A stretch of DNA of 64,000 nucleotides from Marinomonas rhizomae (GCF_024397855.1 NZ_CP073343.1:992001-1056000), one strand, 5' to 3'; positions 27,665-37,613 are shown, numbered from the stretch's first letter. Notes: generated by a model from the sequence alone, not told the origin. A program made the numbers and translations.

Positions 27665-27850
27665 ATGAAGAATAATCTGATACCATTCCCTTCTTCTTGT
27701 CAGGGTCGTGGCAAAAAAGAAGTTTCTCCGGCATCCAACGATGAGCTAGCAGCGCTTAGGGCGGCTTTTGATAAGGCTCGTGCTGATTGGGTGGTTGAAC
27801 TTGCTGAGTTACCTGAAAATAATAAAATCTGTTGTGGTTCCAAAAAATAA
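27665..27850 (+). CDS. Small hypothetical protein (61 residues), doubtful
   Basis: A possible small gene in the yaaA-transporter gap. The product has a basic, Pro/Ser-rich N-terminus, a central helix rich in Ala/Glu (NDELAALRAAFDKARADW), and a C-terminal CC pair. An AGAGA lies about seven bases before the ATG. I do not recognise a family. In favour: codon use resembles neighbouring genes and the frame fits the gap without overlap. Against: short length and simple composition. Confidence 0.4.
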   Translation: MKNNLIPFPSSCQGRGKKEVSPASNDELAALRAAFDKARADWVVELAELPENNKICCGSKK

Positions 27851-27902
27851 TTAGATAATGTCTGATGTTTAAAGTGGGCCACCTATCTAAGGTGTTCAAC
27901 CC

Positions 27903-28814
27903 ATGTTGCAGTTCTTTGTTCGAAACTCTCTTCCTTTCATGTTTGTGTTTGCCGTACTTGGCTTCCTGTTTCCTTCTATATCGTTAGCCTTTTTCCCTTT
28001 TCTACCTATAGTACTCTTTACTCTAATGTCATTAACTTTGTTGGGGATGAAGCAAAATGAGTTAATGAAGCGATTAGGTAGTAAAGAAATATGGTTTTAT
28101 ACTGTTTTGCACTCTGCTGTATTTATGGGGGTGGTCAGTTTTATTGGCTGGTTTTTGTCGTTTGATTCAGGTCTTTTGCTGGCAGTTGTTGCTGTGGCGG
28201 CAACAGGATCTTTGTTTGCAACGCCCGCGATTGTTCGAGCATTAGGGTTTGATAGTTTGCAAGCAATGGCGATGACGATTGCAACGACATTAGTTTTGCC
28301 TATTTCAATTTTTATCACCTTGATATTCTTTCAAACAGAAAGCGTAGAGCTTGATTGGTCTAGTTATTTTGTCCGTCTAGTCGTTTTTATTTTTGGACCA
28401 ATGTTATTTTCATTTTTTACTCATCGCTTTTTACCTGAGGAAGCGCTAAGCCGCTTTTTGATAAAAATATCGCCTTATACCATTTTATTGGTGTTTGCTT
28501 TTCCTTTTGGTCTGGTGGGGAGTTTTCGCATGCTATTTGATCAAGACCCACTGATGGCATTGAATTATTTCTTGATAGCCACTGGCTTGTGTTGTCTGTT
28601 TTTCGCATTGTCTTACCTTTTTTATCGTAAGCAAGGTAAAGCTATTGCGCTTAGTGCTGCCATTACTTCGGGAAATCGAAATGTATTATTGACGTATAGC
28701 ATTGCTGGCGTCTTATTAGGGCCGGCGTTTTTGCCTTTAGCTGGTGCTTTACAAATACCCACATATTTATTACCTATTTTTACTCGCTGGTTAAATACTT
28801 CTTTACTAAAGTAA
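27903..28814 (+). CDS. SBF/BASS-like membrane transporter
   Basis: A 303-residue, very hydrophobic protein with about nine to ten membrane segments. The layout and the internal VVAVAATGSLFATPAIVRALGFDSLQAM and late AITSGNRNVLLTYSIAG segments are reminiscent of the bile acid:sodium symporter/arsenite permease (BART) superfamily, where a GNxN-type motif in the last third lines the substrate site. The substrate is unknown. The start at 27903 has AAGGTG about 12 bases upstream. It stands alone between the small ORF and the chemoreceptor. Confidence 0.65.
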   Translation: MLQFFVRNSLPFMFVFAVLGFLFPSISLAFFPFLPIVLFTLMSLTLLGMKQNELMKRLGSKEIWFYTVLHSAVFMGVVSFIGWFLSFDSGLLLAVVAVAATGSLFATPAIVRALGFDSLQAMAMTIATTLVLPISIFITLIFFQTESVELDWSSYFVRLVVFIFGPMLFSFFTHRFLPEEALSRFLIKISPYTILLVFAFPFGLVGSFRMLFDQDPLMALNYFLIATGLCCLFFALSYLFYRKQGKAIALSAAITSGNRNVLLTYSIAGVLLGPAFLPLAGALQIPTYLLPIFTRWLNTSLLK

Positions 28815-28916
28815 TATTTAGATATTTTTATAAATTTATCTTATGCTTAAGTTAATTTTTGAAAAATTAGTTTCTATCTAAAAAAACATATGTAAGTTCT
28901 CAAGGATTGCCTTTCT

Positions 28917-30464
28917 ATGCGCCAAAATACGCCAGTGACAAATCAAGAGAAAACATTCTCTAAAAATGAGAAGCTCATTACGACTACGGATTTAAAAGGA
29001 AAGATTCTTCATTGCAATGATGCATTTGTAAAAATCAGTGGCTTTGATAAAAGCGAGTTGATTGGCAGCCCTCATAATATCGTGCGTCATCCAGACATGC
29101 CGAAAGAAGCATTTCAAATTATGTGGGATACCTTAAAACAAGGTAAAGCATGGATGGGGTTGGTTAAAAACCGCTGTAAGAATGGCGATTTTTATTGGGT
29201 GGACGCTTATGTGACCCCCGTGACTGAAAGCGGAAAAGTTGTTGGTTATGAATCTGTTCGTACGGTTCCTAGCCGAGAGGATGTGGCGCGAGCGGAGAAA
29301 GTTTATCAACGCATCAACAGTGGTAAAAATGTCATTCCACGATCCTTTATGTCATGGAAGCTTATATTGCCATTGGTAGGTATTGTCCTGACCCTTGCAG
29401 CAGGTAGTGTTAATGTATTCTATGGCGTCGGTGTATTAGCAGCAACAAGTCTACTGGCTAATGTCTTATTTTTACTGAATCATTCTAAATTACAGGCGAC
29501 GTTAAAACAGCGGTTATCAAGTGCTTTTCTTCATCCTTTAGCGGGGATAACGTATTCCGATACTTCTTTGGATATTGCATCGCTTGATGTTGGTGTAAAG
29601 AGTTTATTATCAAGAATGGATGCCGTATTGACCCGTTTTGAAGATGAGTCTCTGAAAGTCTCTGAACAATCTAAAATTGGCCTTGCTCTTACCATTGAAA
29701 CGACAAAAGGTATGGTGAGTCAGCAACATGAAACTCAAGATGTAGCTGCGGCCATGCAACAAATGACGATGACGATCAACGACGTTGCTCAACATGTTCA
29801 GATGACAGCGGATAGCGCTAAATCGTCTTCGCAGACAGCAGGGAGCGGACAAAAAATTGTTGAAGAGACACGTCAGTCTATTCGTCAATTGAGTGAAACC
29901 GTGAATGATATTGGCGCGACAGTACAAGAGTTGGCGGATCGCTCTGAACAAATAGCACAAGTTGCGCAGATGATTGATCAGATAGCCGAACAAACGAACC
30001 TTTTAGCATTGAATGCTGCGATCGAAGCGGCGCGAGCAGGTGAGCATGGTCGAGGCTTTGCAGTGGTAGCCGATGAAGTTCGTCAGCTGGCCCAAAGAAC
30101 GCAAGATTCAACTAAAGATATTCATCATATTATAGAAACACTTCGTAGCGGAGCTAAAAACTCAGTTTCTATTGCTAATCAGGGTCGACATGATGCCACT
30201 CAAGGGTTAGAAAAAATCATTGAGATGGAGAGTGCCTTTGGGAGTATTGTTGAGGGCGTTTCAAAAATATCTGATATGGCCATGCAAATGTCAGCGGCGG
30301 TTGAGGAGCAGGCTCATGTCTCTGAAGATATTAATCGTCAAGTGGTGCGTATTTCTGATTTATCCGTTGAGAGTTCTGAGAAATCTAACCAGTCAAGTGA
30401 TAGTATTCGAGCATTGCAAGATGTAGCGAACAACATGCATGAATTGGTTGTGCGTTTCAAGTAG
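28917..30464 (+). CDS. PAS-containing methyl-accepting chemotaxis protein (Aer-like)
   Basis: A 515-residue chemoreceptor. A PAS domain covers about residues 15-120, with [23 protein letters not shown] and [13 protein letters not shown], as in the FAD-binding Aer group. One or two hydrophobic segments follow at about 145-187 ([15 protein letters not shown] and the next stretch). The cytoplasmic signalling domain (about 240-515) has the hairpin tip [23 protein letters not shown] that binds CheA/CheW. No periplasmic sensor domain is present, so intracellular energy or redox sensing is likely. A terminator follows. No chemotaxis operon is adjacent. Confidence 0.93.
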   Translation: MRQNTPVTNQEKTFSKNEKLITTTDLKGKILHCNDAFVKISGFDKSELIGSPHNIVRHPDMPKEAFQIMWDTLKQGKAWMGLVKNRCKNGDFYWVDAYVTPVTESGKVVGYESVRTVPSREDVARAEKVYQRINSGKNVIPRSFMSWKLILPLVGIVLTLAAGSVNVFYGVGVLAATSLLANVLFLLNHSKLQATLKQRLSSAFLHPLAGITYSDTSLDIASLDVGVKSLLSRMDAVLTRFEDESLKVSEQSKIGLALTIETTKGMVSQQHETQDVAAAMQQMTMTINDVAQHVQMTADSAKSSSQTAGSGQKIVEETRQSIRQLSETVNDIGATVQELADRSEQIAQVAQMIDQIAEQTNLLALNAAIEAARAGEHGRGFAVVADEVRQLAQRTQDSTKDIHHIIETLRSGAKNSVSIANQGRHDATQGLEKIIEMESAFGSIVEGVSKISDMAMQMSAAVEEQAHVSEDINRQVVRISDLSVESSEKSNQSSDSIRALQDVANNMHELVVRFK

Positions 30465-30491
30465 CTCACAATTTGTCTTAGTTAAAATAAA

Positions 30492-30523
30492 AAAATGCTG
30501 TTATGAAAATAACAGCATTTTTT
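30492..30523 (+). terminator. Terminator of the chemoreceptor gene, possibly bidirectional
   Basis: A 13-bp perfect stem (30492-30504 with 30509-30521), loop GAAA, with A-run before and T-run after. It also lies just beyond the end of the convergent hemY. Confidence 0.92.
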
Positions 30524-30554
30524 ATGCCTCCCTTATTTTTTGTAAATGACCTTA

Positions 30555-31784
30555 CTAAGGCAGCGGCAATGGTTTTAATTGATTGCTAGCATGGTTTAGG
30601 TTGATCATCATTAGCTCTTGGCTTGCTTTGGTGTCGCCCATGGCTTTAAGTAGGCGGCTTAGTTCTGCCAATGCCTCATTGTGAGAGTCAAGTGAGAGAG
30701 ATTGCTCGTAATAGTCTCGTGCTTTCCCCCATAGCATCATTGACTGACTCAAGCGGCCGCAGACCAAGTATAAGTTTGCGCTTGCTGGCTCTTTCTTTAG
30801 CCAGTTTTCACAGTTGGAAAGCAGTTTCTTAGTGTTATCTATTTGTACGTTGCCATACTCATAAACTAACGCCTCAGACCACTTGTTATTCAAGCTATTA
30901 CGAATAAAGCTTTCTGCTTTGGTGCTATCACCAAAATGGATAAGTGTATGAGCATAGAGCTGCCTCATTCTGTCATCTTGAGACAGGGTGTCCAGCTTAT
31001 TCCATAAGCTTTCAACTTCAGCGACTAATTCTTTGCTGTTCTGTCCGAGTTTATTGCGAAATTTGATTTTATCAAGCAGTGCCAAGAACGCATTGCGCTC
31101 AAGTTCTAGCATATTATCGTCGTCAAAAATGCCGTCTTTTTTTAGTGTTGCTGTGAGAGTGAGCAAGGCATCCCAATCTTTTAACTGTTTGTAAACAGTC
31201 ACTAACATTTTTAAAACCTGTTTATGCTTCGGTTTTAGCTTTTGAAGGCGTAAAAGAGAGGCTAAGGCGCCTTCGTAGTGTTCTTGTTTTATTTGAATTT
31301 GGCTTTGTGCGAAGCCAATAGCGAATTCGGCTTCAGGTGCTGATTTATGAGCGGCACGCAACAAAGCTTTCGAGCGTCCAGCTTCGTCTTGTTCGTTTGC
31401 TGCGTAGGCGGCACCAATGTAGTTTATTAATGGATAAGGGACTTTTTCAGCGCTATTGGTTAGCAGTTTTTCTGCTTTGTTCCAATTACCCCCAACGAGT
31501 TCTAGCATGCCGCGGATGGTGTTTCGTGATGCTCTTTTTTGCGCTAAGTTGCCCGTAACTTTTGCTAAAGAGCTACTAGGCCTTAGAGCGATAAACAGAA
31601 TGCGTTTTACCCAGCTAAGTACAAACAACGAGATAACGATGACCACCACTAAAACCCATAAGCTGGTTTCAATGGTAACGCCATTGTAGGCGACTAAAAC
31701 GTAGCCGCTGTCTTGGCGCATAAGCAACCCTAAGACACCACCGACTGCCATCATAATGACAAGTAAGAAGAGGAGTTTTCTCAT
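30555..31784 (-). CDS. hemY: HemY protein (haem operon membrane protein)
   Basis: A 409-residue inner-membrane protein of the proteobacterial HemY family, not the Bacillus HemY oxidase. Two N-terminal membrane segments (MRKLLFLLVIMMAVGGVLGLLM and VLVVVIVISLFVLSWV) are followed by TPR-like repeats in the cytoplasm or periplasm. It includes the motif SGYVLVAYNGVTIETSLW typical of the family. The function is not settled; it accompanies haem genes. The start overlaps hemX by four bases (ATGA). Confidence 0.9.
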   Translation of the reverse strand: MRKLLFLLVIMMAVGGVLGLLMRQDSGYVLVAYNGVTIETSLWVLVVVIVISLFVLSWVKRILFIALRPSSSLAKVTGNLAQKRASRNTIRGMLELVGGNWNKAEKLLTNSAEKVPYPLINYIGAAYAANEQDEAGRSKALLRAAHKSAPEAEFAIGFAQSQIQIKQEHYEGALASLLRLQKLKPKHKQVLKMLVTVYKQLKDWDALLTLTATLKKDGIFDDDNMLELERNAFLALLDKIKFRNKLGQNSKELVAEVESLWNKLDTLSQDDRMRQLYAHTLIHFGDSTKAESFIRNSLNNKWSEALVYEYGNVQIDNTKKLLSNCENWLKKEPASANLYLVCGRLSQSMMLWGKARDYYEQSLSLDSHNEALAELSRLLKAMGDTKASQELMMINLNHASNQLKPLPLP

Positions 31785-33055
31785 GCCTTATCTCCTAGGT
31801 CGGTTTGAGGCGCAGTCATGCTTTCAATTTTGCTCTCGCTCTCTATTTGAGATGGCTCAGTATTGTTGGATGTATCTGTGTTGTTTGAGCTACGGTTATT
31901 CCATTCTTTCATTAATGATTTCATAGACATTAATGACTCTCTAGGGAGTGGTAAATCTGGTGACGGGTTTAGCTGTTGCAAGGCGGTTAGACTGGCTAAG
32001 AATGTCGTGACACTGCTTGATTGGGTTTCAAAATGTTCTGTTGTGGCGTTTGCAACACGAGATAATGCTTGCTGATAAATCAAGGGCTCACCTTTGATCA
32101 AGGCTACCTGAGCAATTTCCAGTTGCAGTTGTATGCCAGTAATGAGTTCTTGGTATTCCGCTGGTGGTAATAATGCTTTGATGGGTTTGTGATTGTAATT
32201 AATCACAACCAGTGAGCGTATTGAATTCCAAAAACTGTCTAGAACGGAGGTAATTTTGCCCGTTGTAGAGTCGTCTATCTGATTTTTTTTCTCAGTCGTA
32301 CTGGCTTGCCACTCTTTTGACGGTTCTCGTTGAGGTAAGGTTTGAACATTATCATACAAAGCGTTCAGTTTGAGGTAAGCGCCTTCTAGATCAAATTGGC
32401 TAATGGATTTTAACGCTTGGATGTCTTTTGCCAAGGCTTTGCGTGTAGCAAATACGATAGGGTCCTCAAGTTCATTAAGAATGTCGTCAGCGTTAATGAG
32501 TAATGTCGCTGCGCCATTGTTATCCGCTTCAAGCAACAAACGTTGATTGGCGAGACGAATCAAATATTCAGCTTCCGCTAATTTCCAGTCTTCTTTTGTC
32601 GTGTTATTGAGACGGTTAAGTTTGGATTCAAGCGACAATAGTTTTTCATTTTGTTGGGCTTGTTGAGTTGCGAGCTCGGCCTTTTCCAATAGAAGATTTT
32701 TTTCAGACGTTTTTACCTGATCAACCAACTGTGTTAGCTGAGATTTGTTGAGAGTGTTGGCGTGGAGTCTACTATCTAAAGTGTTTTGTTGCGCTGTTAA
32801 TTGTTGAATGTCTCTATTTAGCGTACTTTGTGTGCTTTGGAAATACAGCCAGCCACTTGTCGCGATGGCGATGGCGGAAAGCCCGAGGGATAACGCCGCA
32901 AAAGTATTGACGGATGAATTAGGTGTCAGGCTCGTTTTTTGTGTTGGCTCTTTTTGGTGGGGCGTCTTTGATGCGGTAGGTTGAGTCTCCGTTGCATCTG
33001 ATGATTTTTCAATCGCCTCGTTTGATTCTTGCGCTTGTTTATTGTTATCAGTCAT
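31781..33055 (-). CDS. hemX: HemX protein
   Basis: A 424-residue membrane-anchored protein of the HemX family. The N-terminal 50 residues are low-complexity and polar, followed by one membrane segment (FAALSLGLSAIAIATSGWLYF), a coiled coil (about 75-150), and a helical domain with WKLAEAEYLIRLANQRLLLE, the family hallmark. It is often annotated as uroporphyrinogen-III C-methyltransferase because of E. coli naming, but it has no methyltransferase motifs. It overlaps hemD by eight bases. Confidence 0.9.
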   Translation of the reverse strand: MTDNNKQAQESNEAIEKSSDATETQPTASKTPHQKEPTQKTSLTPNSSVNTFAALSLGLSAIAIATSGWLYFQSTQSTLNRDIQQLTAQQNTLDSRLHANTLNKSQLTQLVDQVKTSEKNLLLEKAELATQQAQQNEKLLSLESKLNRLNNTTKEDWKLAEAEYLIRLANQRLLLEADNNGAATLLINADDILNELEDPIVFATRKALAKDIQALKSISQFDLEGAYLKLNALYDNVQTLPQREPSKEWQASTTEKKNQIDDSTTGKITSVLDSFWNSIRSLVVINYNHKPIKALLPPAEYQELITGIQLQLEIAQVALIKGEPLIYQQALSRVANATTEHFETQSSSVTTFLASLTALQQLNPSPDLPLPRESLMSMKSLMKEWNNRSSNNTDTSNNTEPSQIESESKIESMTAPQTDLGDKA

Positions 33056-33812
33056 TCTGTTTTCCTGTGTGAAATTCCGTCGCTTTGATCAAGCTGTTAT
33101 CGTCAGCGCCATTTGCGCACGAGGCATTTATCCAGCCCATTTCTTTTGCTTGTTGATTGACCCTAATACTCGGTGTCAGTATCGGCAGAGCTTTCCACTC
33201 TGGTTTATGCTGTGACACGTATTCTGATAGGTTGAGTAAGCTTTCGCCACTGGTAACCCATATTAAATTGATATCGGGCAGCATGAAGAAAGTTTGAGCT
33301 GAATACTGAGGTTTTTTTCTTTCATAGAGTGAAAGGTAGCTTACTTTTGCTCCTCGCTCTTCTAATTTATTGCCTAACTCTGGGCGACCACCTTCACCAC
33401 GAACAATCAGTATCTTCTGATCTTTCATTCTGGCAGGTTTCAACCAATCAAGTAAGGCTTCTGTGGTGTGTCCTGGATTTGATAGCGCTGGAACGCCCTC
33501 ATCAAGTAATGTCTGTGTTGTTCCTTGGCCTATGCCTATCCAGTGAACATTGGCGGGCAGCATAGGCCAGCACTCATCCAACCAATCACAAGCGAGACGA
33601 GCAGCATTCTTACTGACAAATATGACGTAATCAAATGTGTCGATATCAAATACCTGCGCTCGAATGACCGCTTTTTTAAGAGCGTCTTCTATCGGTGAAA
33701 TTTCCAGCATTGGAAGAGGAATCGCTACCCAGCCACGAGCGCTTAGGCGTTCACGGCTGAGTGTATTTTCTGGCTCTGGTCGGGTAATTAGGATACGACA
33801 GTCTTGCACCAA
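33048..33812 (-). CDS. hemD: Uroporphyrinogen-III synthase
   Basis: A 254-residue enzyme closing hydroxymethylbilane to uroporphyrinogen III. The family is poorly conserved, but ILITRPEPENTLSRERL, FDYVIFVSKNAARL, the hinge, and LIWVTSGESLLNL are recognisable. The start is TTG at 33812 with AAGG upstream; the following GTG codon is an alternative. It is 15 bp after hemC. Confidence 0.9.
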   Translation of the reverse strand: MVQDCRILITRPEPENTLSRERLSARGWVAIPLPMLEISPIEDALKKAVIRAQVFDIDTFDYVIFVSKNAARLACDWLDECWPMLPANVHWIGIGQGTTQTLLDEGVPALSNPGHTTEALLDWLKPARMKDQKILIVRGEGGRPELGNKLEERGAKVSYLSLYERKKPQYSAQTFFMLPDINLIWVTSGESLLNLSEYVSQHKPEWKALPILTPSIRVNQQAKEMGWINASCANGADDNSLIKATEFHTGKQND

Positions 33813-33827
33813 TATTTTGCCTTTTAG

Positions 33828-34751
33828 TTATTTGTACAGGGCGTCAAGAATGACGTCAGCGCCACGGGCCAGTAAATCATCGGCTAACTGAACCCCAAGA
33901 GATTTTGCGTCGTCTTTGTGTCCACGAATTTCACCTTCAATCATGGTTTTACCATCAGGGCTGCCCACTAAGCCTCTTAACCAAATAGAGTCGTCTGTTA
34001 ATATCGCAAAACAGGCTATAGGAGCTTGGCAACCACCGTTAAGGCGTTCATTCACTGCGCGTTCTGCAGCGACGCGAACGGCGGTTTCTTCATGTTGCAG
34101 TGGCGCTAGTAAATTAATGGTTTGTACGTCATCGGAGCGGCACTCTATTCCCATTGCGCCTTGTCCGCCTGCTGGCAAGCTAGTTTCGGCAGGGATTCTT
34201 TGTTTAATTCGGTCAAACATTTCTAGGCGAATTAAGCCTGCAGTTGCCAGAATAATAGCGTCGTATTCGCCGTCGTCCATTTTTCTTAGGCGAGTATTGA
34301 CGTTGCCGCGTAGGTCTTTGATTATTAAGTCTGGGCGATTCATGCGTAGCTGACAAGAGCGGCGCAGACTCGATGTACCAACAACGGCGCCTTTGGGAAG
34401 TTGATCTAGTGATTCGACTTTATTGGAAACAAAGGCATCACTAGGGTCTTCGCGTTCACAAATGACGGCAAGTCCAAGCCCTTCAGGAAATGCCATCGGT
34501 ACATCTTTCATAGAGTGAACAGCAATGTCTGCTCGGCCATCCATAAGCGCACTTTCTAATTCTTTAACAAAAAGGCCTTTGCCACCTATTTTAGATAATG
34601 GTGAATCGAGAATTTGATCGCCTTTTGTTGTCATGCCTAGCAACTCTACAGTCATGTCTGGGTAGAGGCTTTCTAGTTGCGCTTTGACATTGTTGGCTTG
34701 CCAAAGGGCTAACTGGCTTTCTCTGGTTGCGATCACAATCTTGTCTTTCAC
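33828..34751 (-). CDS. hemC: Porphobilinogen deaminase (hydroxymethylbilane synthase)
   Basis: A 307-residue enzyme joining four porphobilinogens into hydroxymethylbilane. The dipyrromethane cofactor attaches to C241 in [38 protein letters not shown], and [11 protein letters not shown] (substrate-binding Args) are in place. First gene of hemC-hemD-hemX-hemY, divergent from argH as in Pseudomonas. Confidence 0.97.
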   Translation of the reverse strand: MKDKIVIATRESQLALWQANNVKAQLESLYPDMTVELLGMTTKGDQILDSPLSKIGGKGLFVKELESALMDGRADIAVHSMKDVPMAFPEGLGLAVICEREDPSDAFVSNKVESLDQLPKGAVVGTSSLRRSCQLRMNRPDLIIKDLRGNVNTRLRKMDDGEYDAIILATAGLIRLEMFDRIKQRIPAETSLPAGGQGAMGIECRSDDVQTINLLAPLQHEETAVRVAAERAVNERLNGGCQAPIACFAILTDDSIWLRGLVGSPDGKTMIEGEIRGHKDDAKSLGVQLADDLLARGADVILDALYK

Positions 34752-34907
34752 TTCATCTCCTATTGGGTTGTAGATGGACTAATATCTTCTTATTTCATAG
34801 ATTAATGATACTCGTTAAGAGGGACTCCGTCATCTTTCAATGCTTTATAAGTCGAGGCGCTTAATGTACTCTTGGCAGCTGTTTGAATTTGTGTGGGAAC
34901 CAACCGA

Positions 34908-36308
34908 ATGACTGATACTAATAAAACCACGAACCAGCAATGGGGTGGTCGTTTTTCTGAGCCTGTTGATGCGTTTGTCGCGCGTTTTACTGCGTCTGTT
35001 GAGTTTGATCAACGTATGGCAAAACAGGATATTCAAGGGTCAATTGCTCACGGCAAAATGCTCGCTAGCGTTGGTGTTTTGACGGAAGAAGAACGAGATC
35101 AGATTATTCAGGGTCTGACCGAAATTGAAGATGAAATTGCACGCGGCGAGTTTGAGTGGTCTGTTGAATTAGAAGATGTCCACATGAACATCGAAGCTCG
35201 CTTGACGCAGAAGATCGGTATTACTGGCAAAAAACTGCATACTGGCCGTTCTCGTAACGACCAAGTAGCCACAGATATTCGCCTATATATGCGTGATGAA
35301 GTGGATTTCTTGATGGAAGAAGTGACTCGACTTCAGCAGGGGATTTTGAGTTTGGCGGAAAAAGAAGCCAATACAATTATGCCTGGCTTTACTCACTTGC
35401 AAACGGCTCAGCCAGTTACTTTTGGCCATCATTTGATGGCTTGGTATGAAATGATGCAACGTGATTACGAGCGTCTGGTGGATTGCCGTAAGCGTATTAA
35501 TATTCTACCGCTTGGTGCGGCGGCGCTAGCGGGTACAACTTATCCGATTGATCGTCATATGACCGCTGAGTTACTAGGGTTTGAGCGTCCGACTTATAAC
35601 TCATTGGATTCTGTTAGTGACAGAGATTTTGCTATCGAGTTCACGGCAACAGCGTCTATCATCATGATGCATATGTCTCGTTGGGCAGAAGAAATGGTGA
35701 TGTGGGTGTCGGCTCAGTTTAACTTTATTTACCTACCTGATCGCTTCTGTACAGGCTCATCTATTATGCCGCAGAAGAAAAATCCTGATGTGCCAGAATT
35801 GGTTCGAGGTAAAACCGGTCGTGTTTACGGACATTTGATGGGCTTGTTAACCTTGATGAAGTCTCAGTGTCTGGCGTACAACAAAGATAACCAAGAAGAC
35901 AAAGAGCCTTTGTTTGATACGGTTGACACGCTAAAAGGTTCATTGCGTGCCTTTGCCGATATGATTCCTGCAATAGAGTCTCGTAAAGAGCATATGTATG
36001 AAGCGGCTCGCCGTGGTTTCTCTACTGCAACCGATTTGGCGGATTACTTGGTTCGTCACGGTGTGGCTTTCCGAGACGCTCATGAAATCGTTGGTAAAGC
36101 GGTTGGCCATGGCGTGAAAGAAGGTAAAGATTTATCCGAAATGACGCTGGAAGAGCTGCAAACTTTCGGTAGCATGATTGAAGCGGATGTTTTTGATGTC
36201 TTGACGTTAGAAGGTTCTGTGGCTGCTCGTAATCATATTGGTGGAACGGCTCCAGCTCAAGTGTTACTAGCAGTAGAGCGAGCTAAAGCAGATTTAGCTG
36301 CGCGCTAA
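34908..36308 (+). CDS. argH: Argininosuccinate lyase
   Basis: A 466-residue fumarase/aspartase-superfamily enzyme that splits argininosuccinate into arginine and fumarate, the last step of arginine synthesis. The signature [16 protein letters not shown] with the catalytic Ser is present, as are [24 protein letters not shown] and [15 protein letters not shown] place the start at ATG 34908 ([16 protein letters not shown]), which fits the family. An in-frame GTG at 34893 would add five residues; neither has a strong Shine-Dalgarno. A strong terminator follows. Confidence 0.96.
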   Translation: MTDTNKTTNQQWGGRFSEPVDAFVARFTASVEFDQRMAKQDIQGSIAHGKMLASVGVLTEEERDQIIQGLTEIEDEIARGEFEWSVELEDVHMNIEARLTQKIGITGKKLHTGRSRNDQVATDIRLYMRDEVDFLMEEVTRLQQGILSLAEKEANTIMPGFTHLQTAQPVTFGHHLMAWYEMMQRDYERLVDCRKRINILPLGAAALAGTTYPIDRHMTAELLGFERPTYNSLDSVSDRDFAIEFTATASIIMMHMSRWAEEMVMWVSAQFNFIYLPDRFCTGSSIMPQKKNPDVPELVRGKTGRVYGHLMGLLTLMKSQCLAYNKDNQEDKEPLFDTVDTLKGSLRAFADMIPAIESRKEHMYEAARRGFSTATDLADYLVRHGVAFRDAHEIVGKAVGHGVKEGKDLSEMTLEELQTFGSMIEADVFDVLTLEGSVAARNHIGGTAPAQVLLAVERAKADLAAR

Positions 36309-36334
36309 GTTTTGCTAGACTAAATGACAATGCT

Positions 36335-36368
36335 AAAAAAGCGGTAACCTTAGAGTTGCCGCTTTTTT
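36335..36368 (+). terminator. Terminator of argH
   Basis: A 14-bp stem (36335-36348 with 36355-36368, one G-U pair) with a six-base loop, A-run on the left and T-run on the right. The A-run also suits the convergent gene that ends at 36392. Confidence 0.92.
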
Positions 36369-36391
36369 ATGTGTGTCAGGCCTCAGAGGAG

Positions 36392-37270
36392 CTATTGTTT
36401 TATTGGTTGATCTAGGTTGAATGGCGAATCCGGACCTAATACTTCATTTGTGATGATGCTAGGTGAAATATTTAGTTCAAAGTGAAAAAGTTTGGATTTG
36501 ACACCGCAGCCGTCAAACACAATGGCCCAACCTTCATTGCTGCCTTCTTTGGGTAGTTTCCAGCAAACCCCTTTGATATTGACATAGCGTGTTCCATCCG
36601 CGTCTTTTGTTATTGGGTAGTCCACTTCTTTTGTTAGGCCTTTCAGATAGTCTTTTTGTGCTTTTTTAGACTCGGTAATTTTGTCTCTGAGTTCCGGAGA
36701 AAAAATATTTGTTAATGCTTCATCCTTTACGTCTGGAGATAAAGACACTTTTGATAAATCAAGTAACTCAGGTTTGTCTGAGCTTAATTGATTGGAATTA
36801 GGGCTTGGATTTAATGTGTCATTTTGTAGAAACGTTTCTGATAGTGTTTGCTCATTGTCTTGGTTGTTGATGATTTCTTGAGGATCAAACTCATTGTTTC
36901 TTTCACTGAGTTCTTTGCCAGTAAGGCTTTCGGCTCCTAAAGAATCAGATGGCTGCTCAGCTGTTTGTTCAGAGTTATTGGTTTGCTCAGTGTTATCTGC
37001 TTGTTCAGGGTTATCTGTTTGCTCTCCAGTTGTATCGAGAGTTGCGTCATTTTGCTTAGTATCAGCCGCTGTATTTTCTTCGTTCTGCGTAAACGCCTTT
37101 GTTTCTGTTACTTCATCATTTGATGCAGCTGGCAATAAAAGTAACTCAAAAGTCGATGGGCGTGTGTCTATATCAAACCAATGTTGGTTATCTGAGATTC
37201 CGATTATAACTATGTGTATTGCGATGGCACAGAAAAGTGCTGCCATCCATGGGGCAATCCTGTTTTTCAT
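36392..37270 (-). CDS. Unrecognised membrane-anchored protein, TonB-like topology
   Basis: A 292-residue protein I cannot assign. One N-terminal membrane segment (about residues 9-26) follows a short basic tail (MKNR), as in TonB and TolA. Residues 50-165 are low-complexity, rich in Asn, Gln, Glu, Thr and Ser, and include a tandem six-residue repeat EQxxNx at 83-106 (18-bp units in the DNA, about 36953-37024). The C-terminal 100 residues look folded, with VNIKGVCWKLP and IVFDGCGVKS holding the only two Cys outside the membrane part (C236, C255), which could form a disulfide. A periplasm-spanning anchor is plausible. It occupies the place where Pseudomonas has the divergent cyaY. Confidence 0.75.
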   Translation of the reverse strand: MKNRIAPWMAALFCAIAIHIVIIGISDNQHWFDIDTRPSTFELLLLPAASNDEVTETKAFTQNEENTAADTKQNDATLDTTGEQTDNPEQADNTEQTNNSEQTAEQPSDSLGAESLTGKELSERNNEFDPQEIINNQDNEQTLSETFLQNDTLNPSPNSNQLSSDKPELLDLSKVSLSPDVKDEALTNIFSPELRDKITESKKAQKDYLKGLTKEVDYPITKDADGTRYVNIKGVCWKLPKEGSNEGWAIVFDGCGVKSKLFHFELNISPSIITNEVLGPDSPFNLDQPIKQ

Positions 37271-37422
37271 AAACCTTCTAATATGTGATGTCTTGCTTCG
37301 GTTGGTAATGTGTAACCCAATTTAAGTCTTTGTGTACATAGCTTGAGATAAATATAGCAAATTCAAGCTACAGCGCCTTCTTATTCAAGGTAAAGAATAT
37401 CTATGTAATTGGCTCACTGGGG

Positions 37423-37452
37423 TTGGGAAACGAACTGGCTGCAAGGTATACT
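37423..37452 (+). promoter_or_regulatory. Promoter of the lptM-lysA-dapF run
   Basis: TTGGGA (37423-37428), an 18-bp spacer and TATACT (37447-37452). A start near 37459 gives a leader of about 24 bases before lptM. Confidence 0.5.
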
Positions 37453-37482
37453 GTCTCAATCAAAAATAGAAGAGATAAGACG

Positions 37483-37599
37483 ATGTTTAAATTGCTTTCA
37501 GTATGTGTTTTGGCTGTTTTACTTACGGCTTGCGGAAATAAAGGTGCCCTTTATTTGCCGAGTGACACAACTGACTCGCAACAAGAGTCGTCTTTATAG
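37483..37599 (+). CDS. lptM: LptM (YifL-like) small lipoprotein
   Basis: A 38-residue lipoprotein found by eye. It translates as MFKLLSVCVLAVLLTACGNK followed by GALYLPSDTTDSQQESSL. The lipobox LLTAC puts the lipidated Cys at residue 17, and the next residues CGNKGALYLP match the family core CGxKGPLYxP. E. coli LptM assists oxidative maturation of the LPS translocon LptDE at the outer membrane. GAGATAAGACG upstream is a modest ribosome-binding site. It sits 14 bases before lysA, the place it holds in Pseudomonas and the enterics (before lysA or dapF). Confidence 0.88.
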   Translation: MFKLLSVCVLAVLLTACGNKGALYLPSDTTDSQQESSL

Positions 37600-37613
37600 C
37601 TGAGGATTCCCCT

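Noticed and set aside
29610..29993. 127-codon minus-strand frame in the chemoreceptor gene
   Set aside because: Shadow of the conserved signalling domain.
31781..33055. Uroporphyrinogen-III methyltransferase activity for HemX
   Set aside because: No SAM-methyltransferase motifs; the protein is a membrane-anchored coiled-coil protein.
33916..34353. 145-codon plus-strand frame within hemC
   Set aside because: Antisense shadow of hemC; no ribosome-binding site and no recognisable domain.
36894..37325. 143-codon plus-strand frame opposite the unrecognised protein gene
   Set aside because: Its Cys/Ser/Val-rich product is the antisense image of the Gln/Asn/Thr-rich repeat tract.
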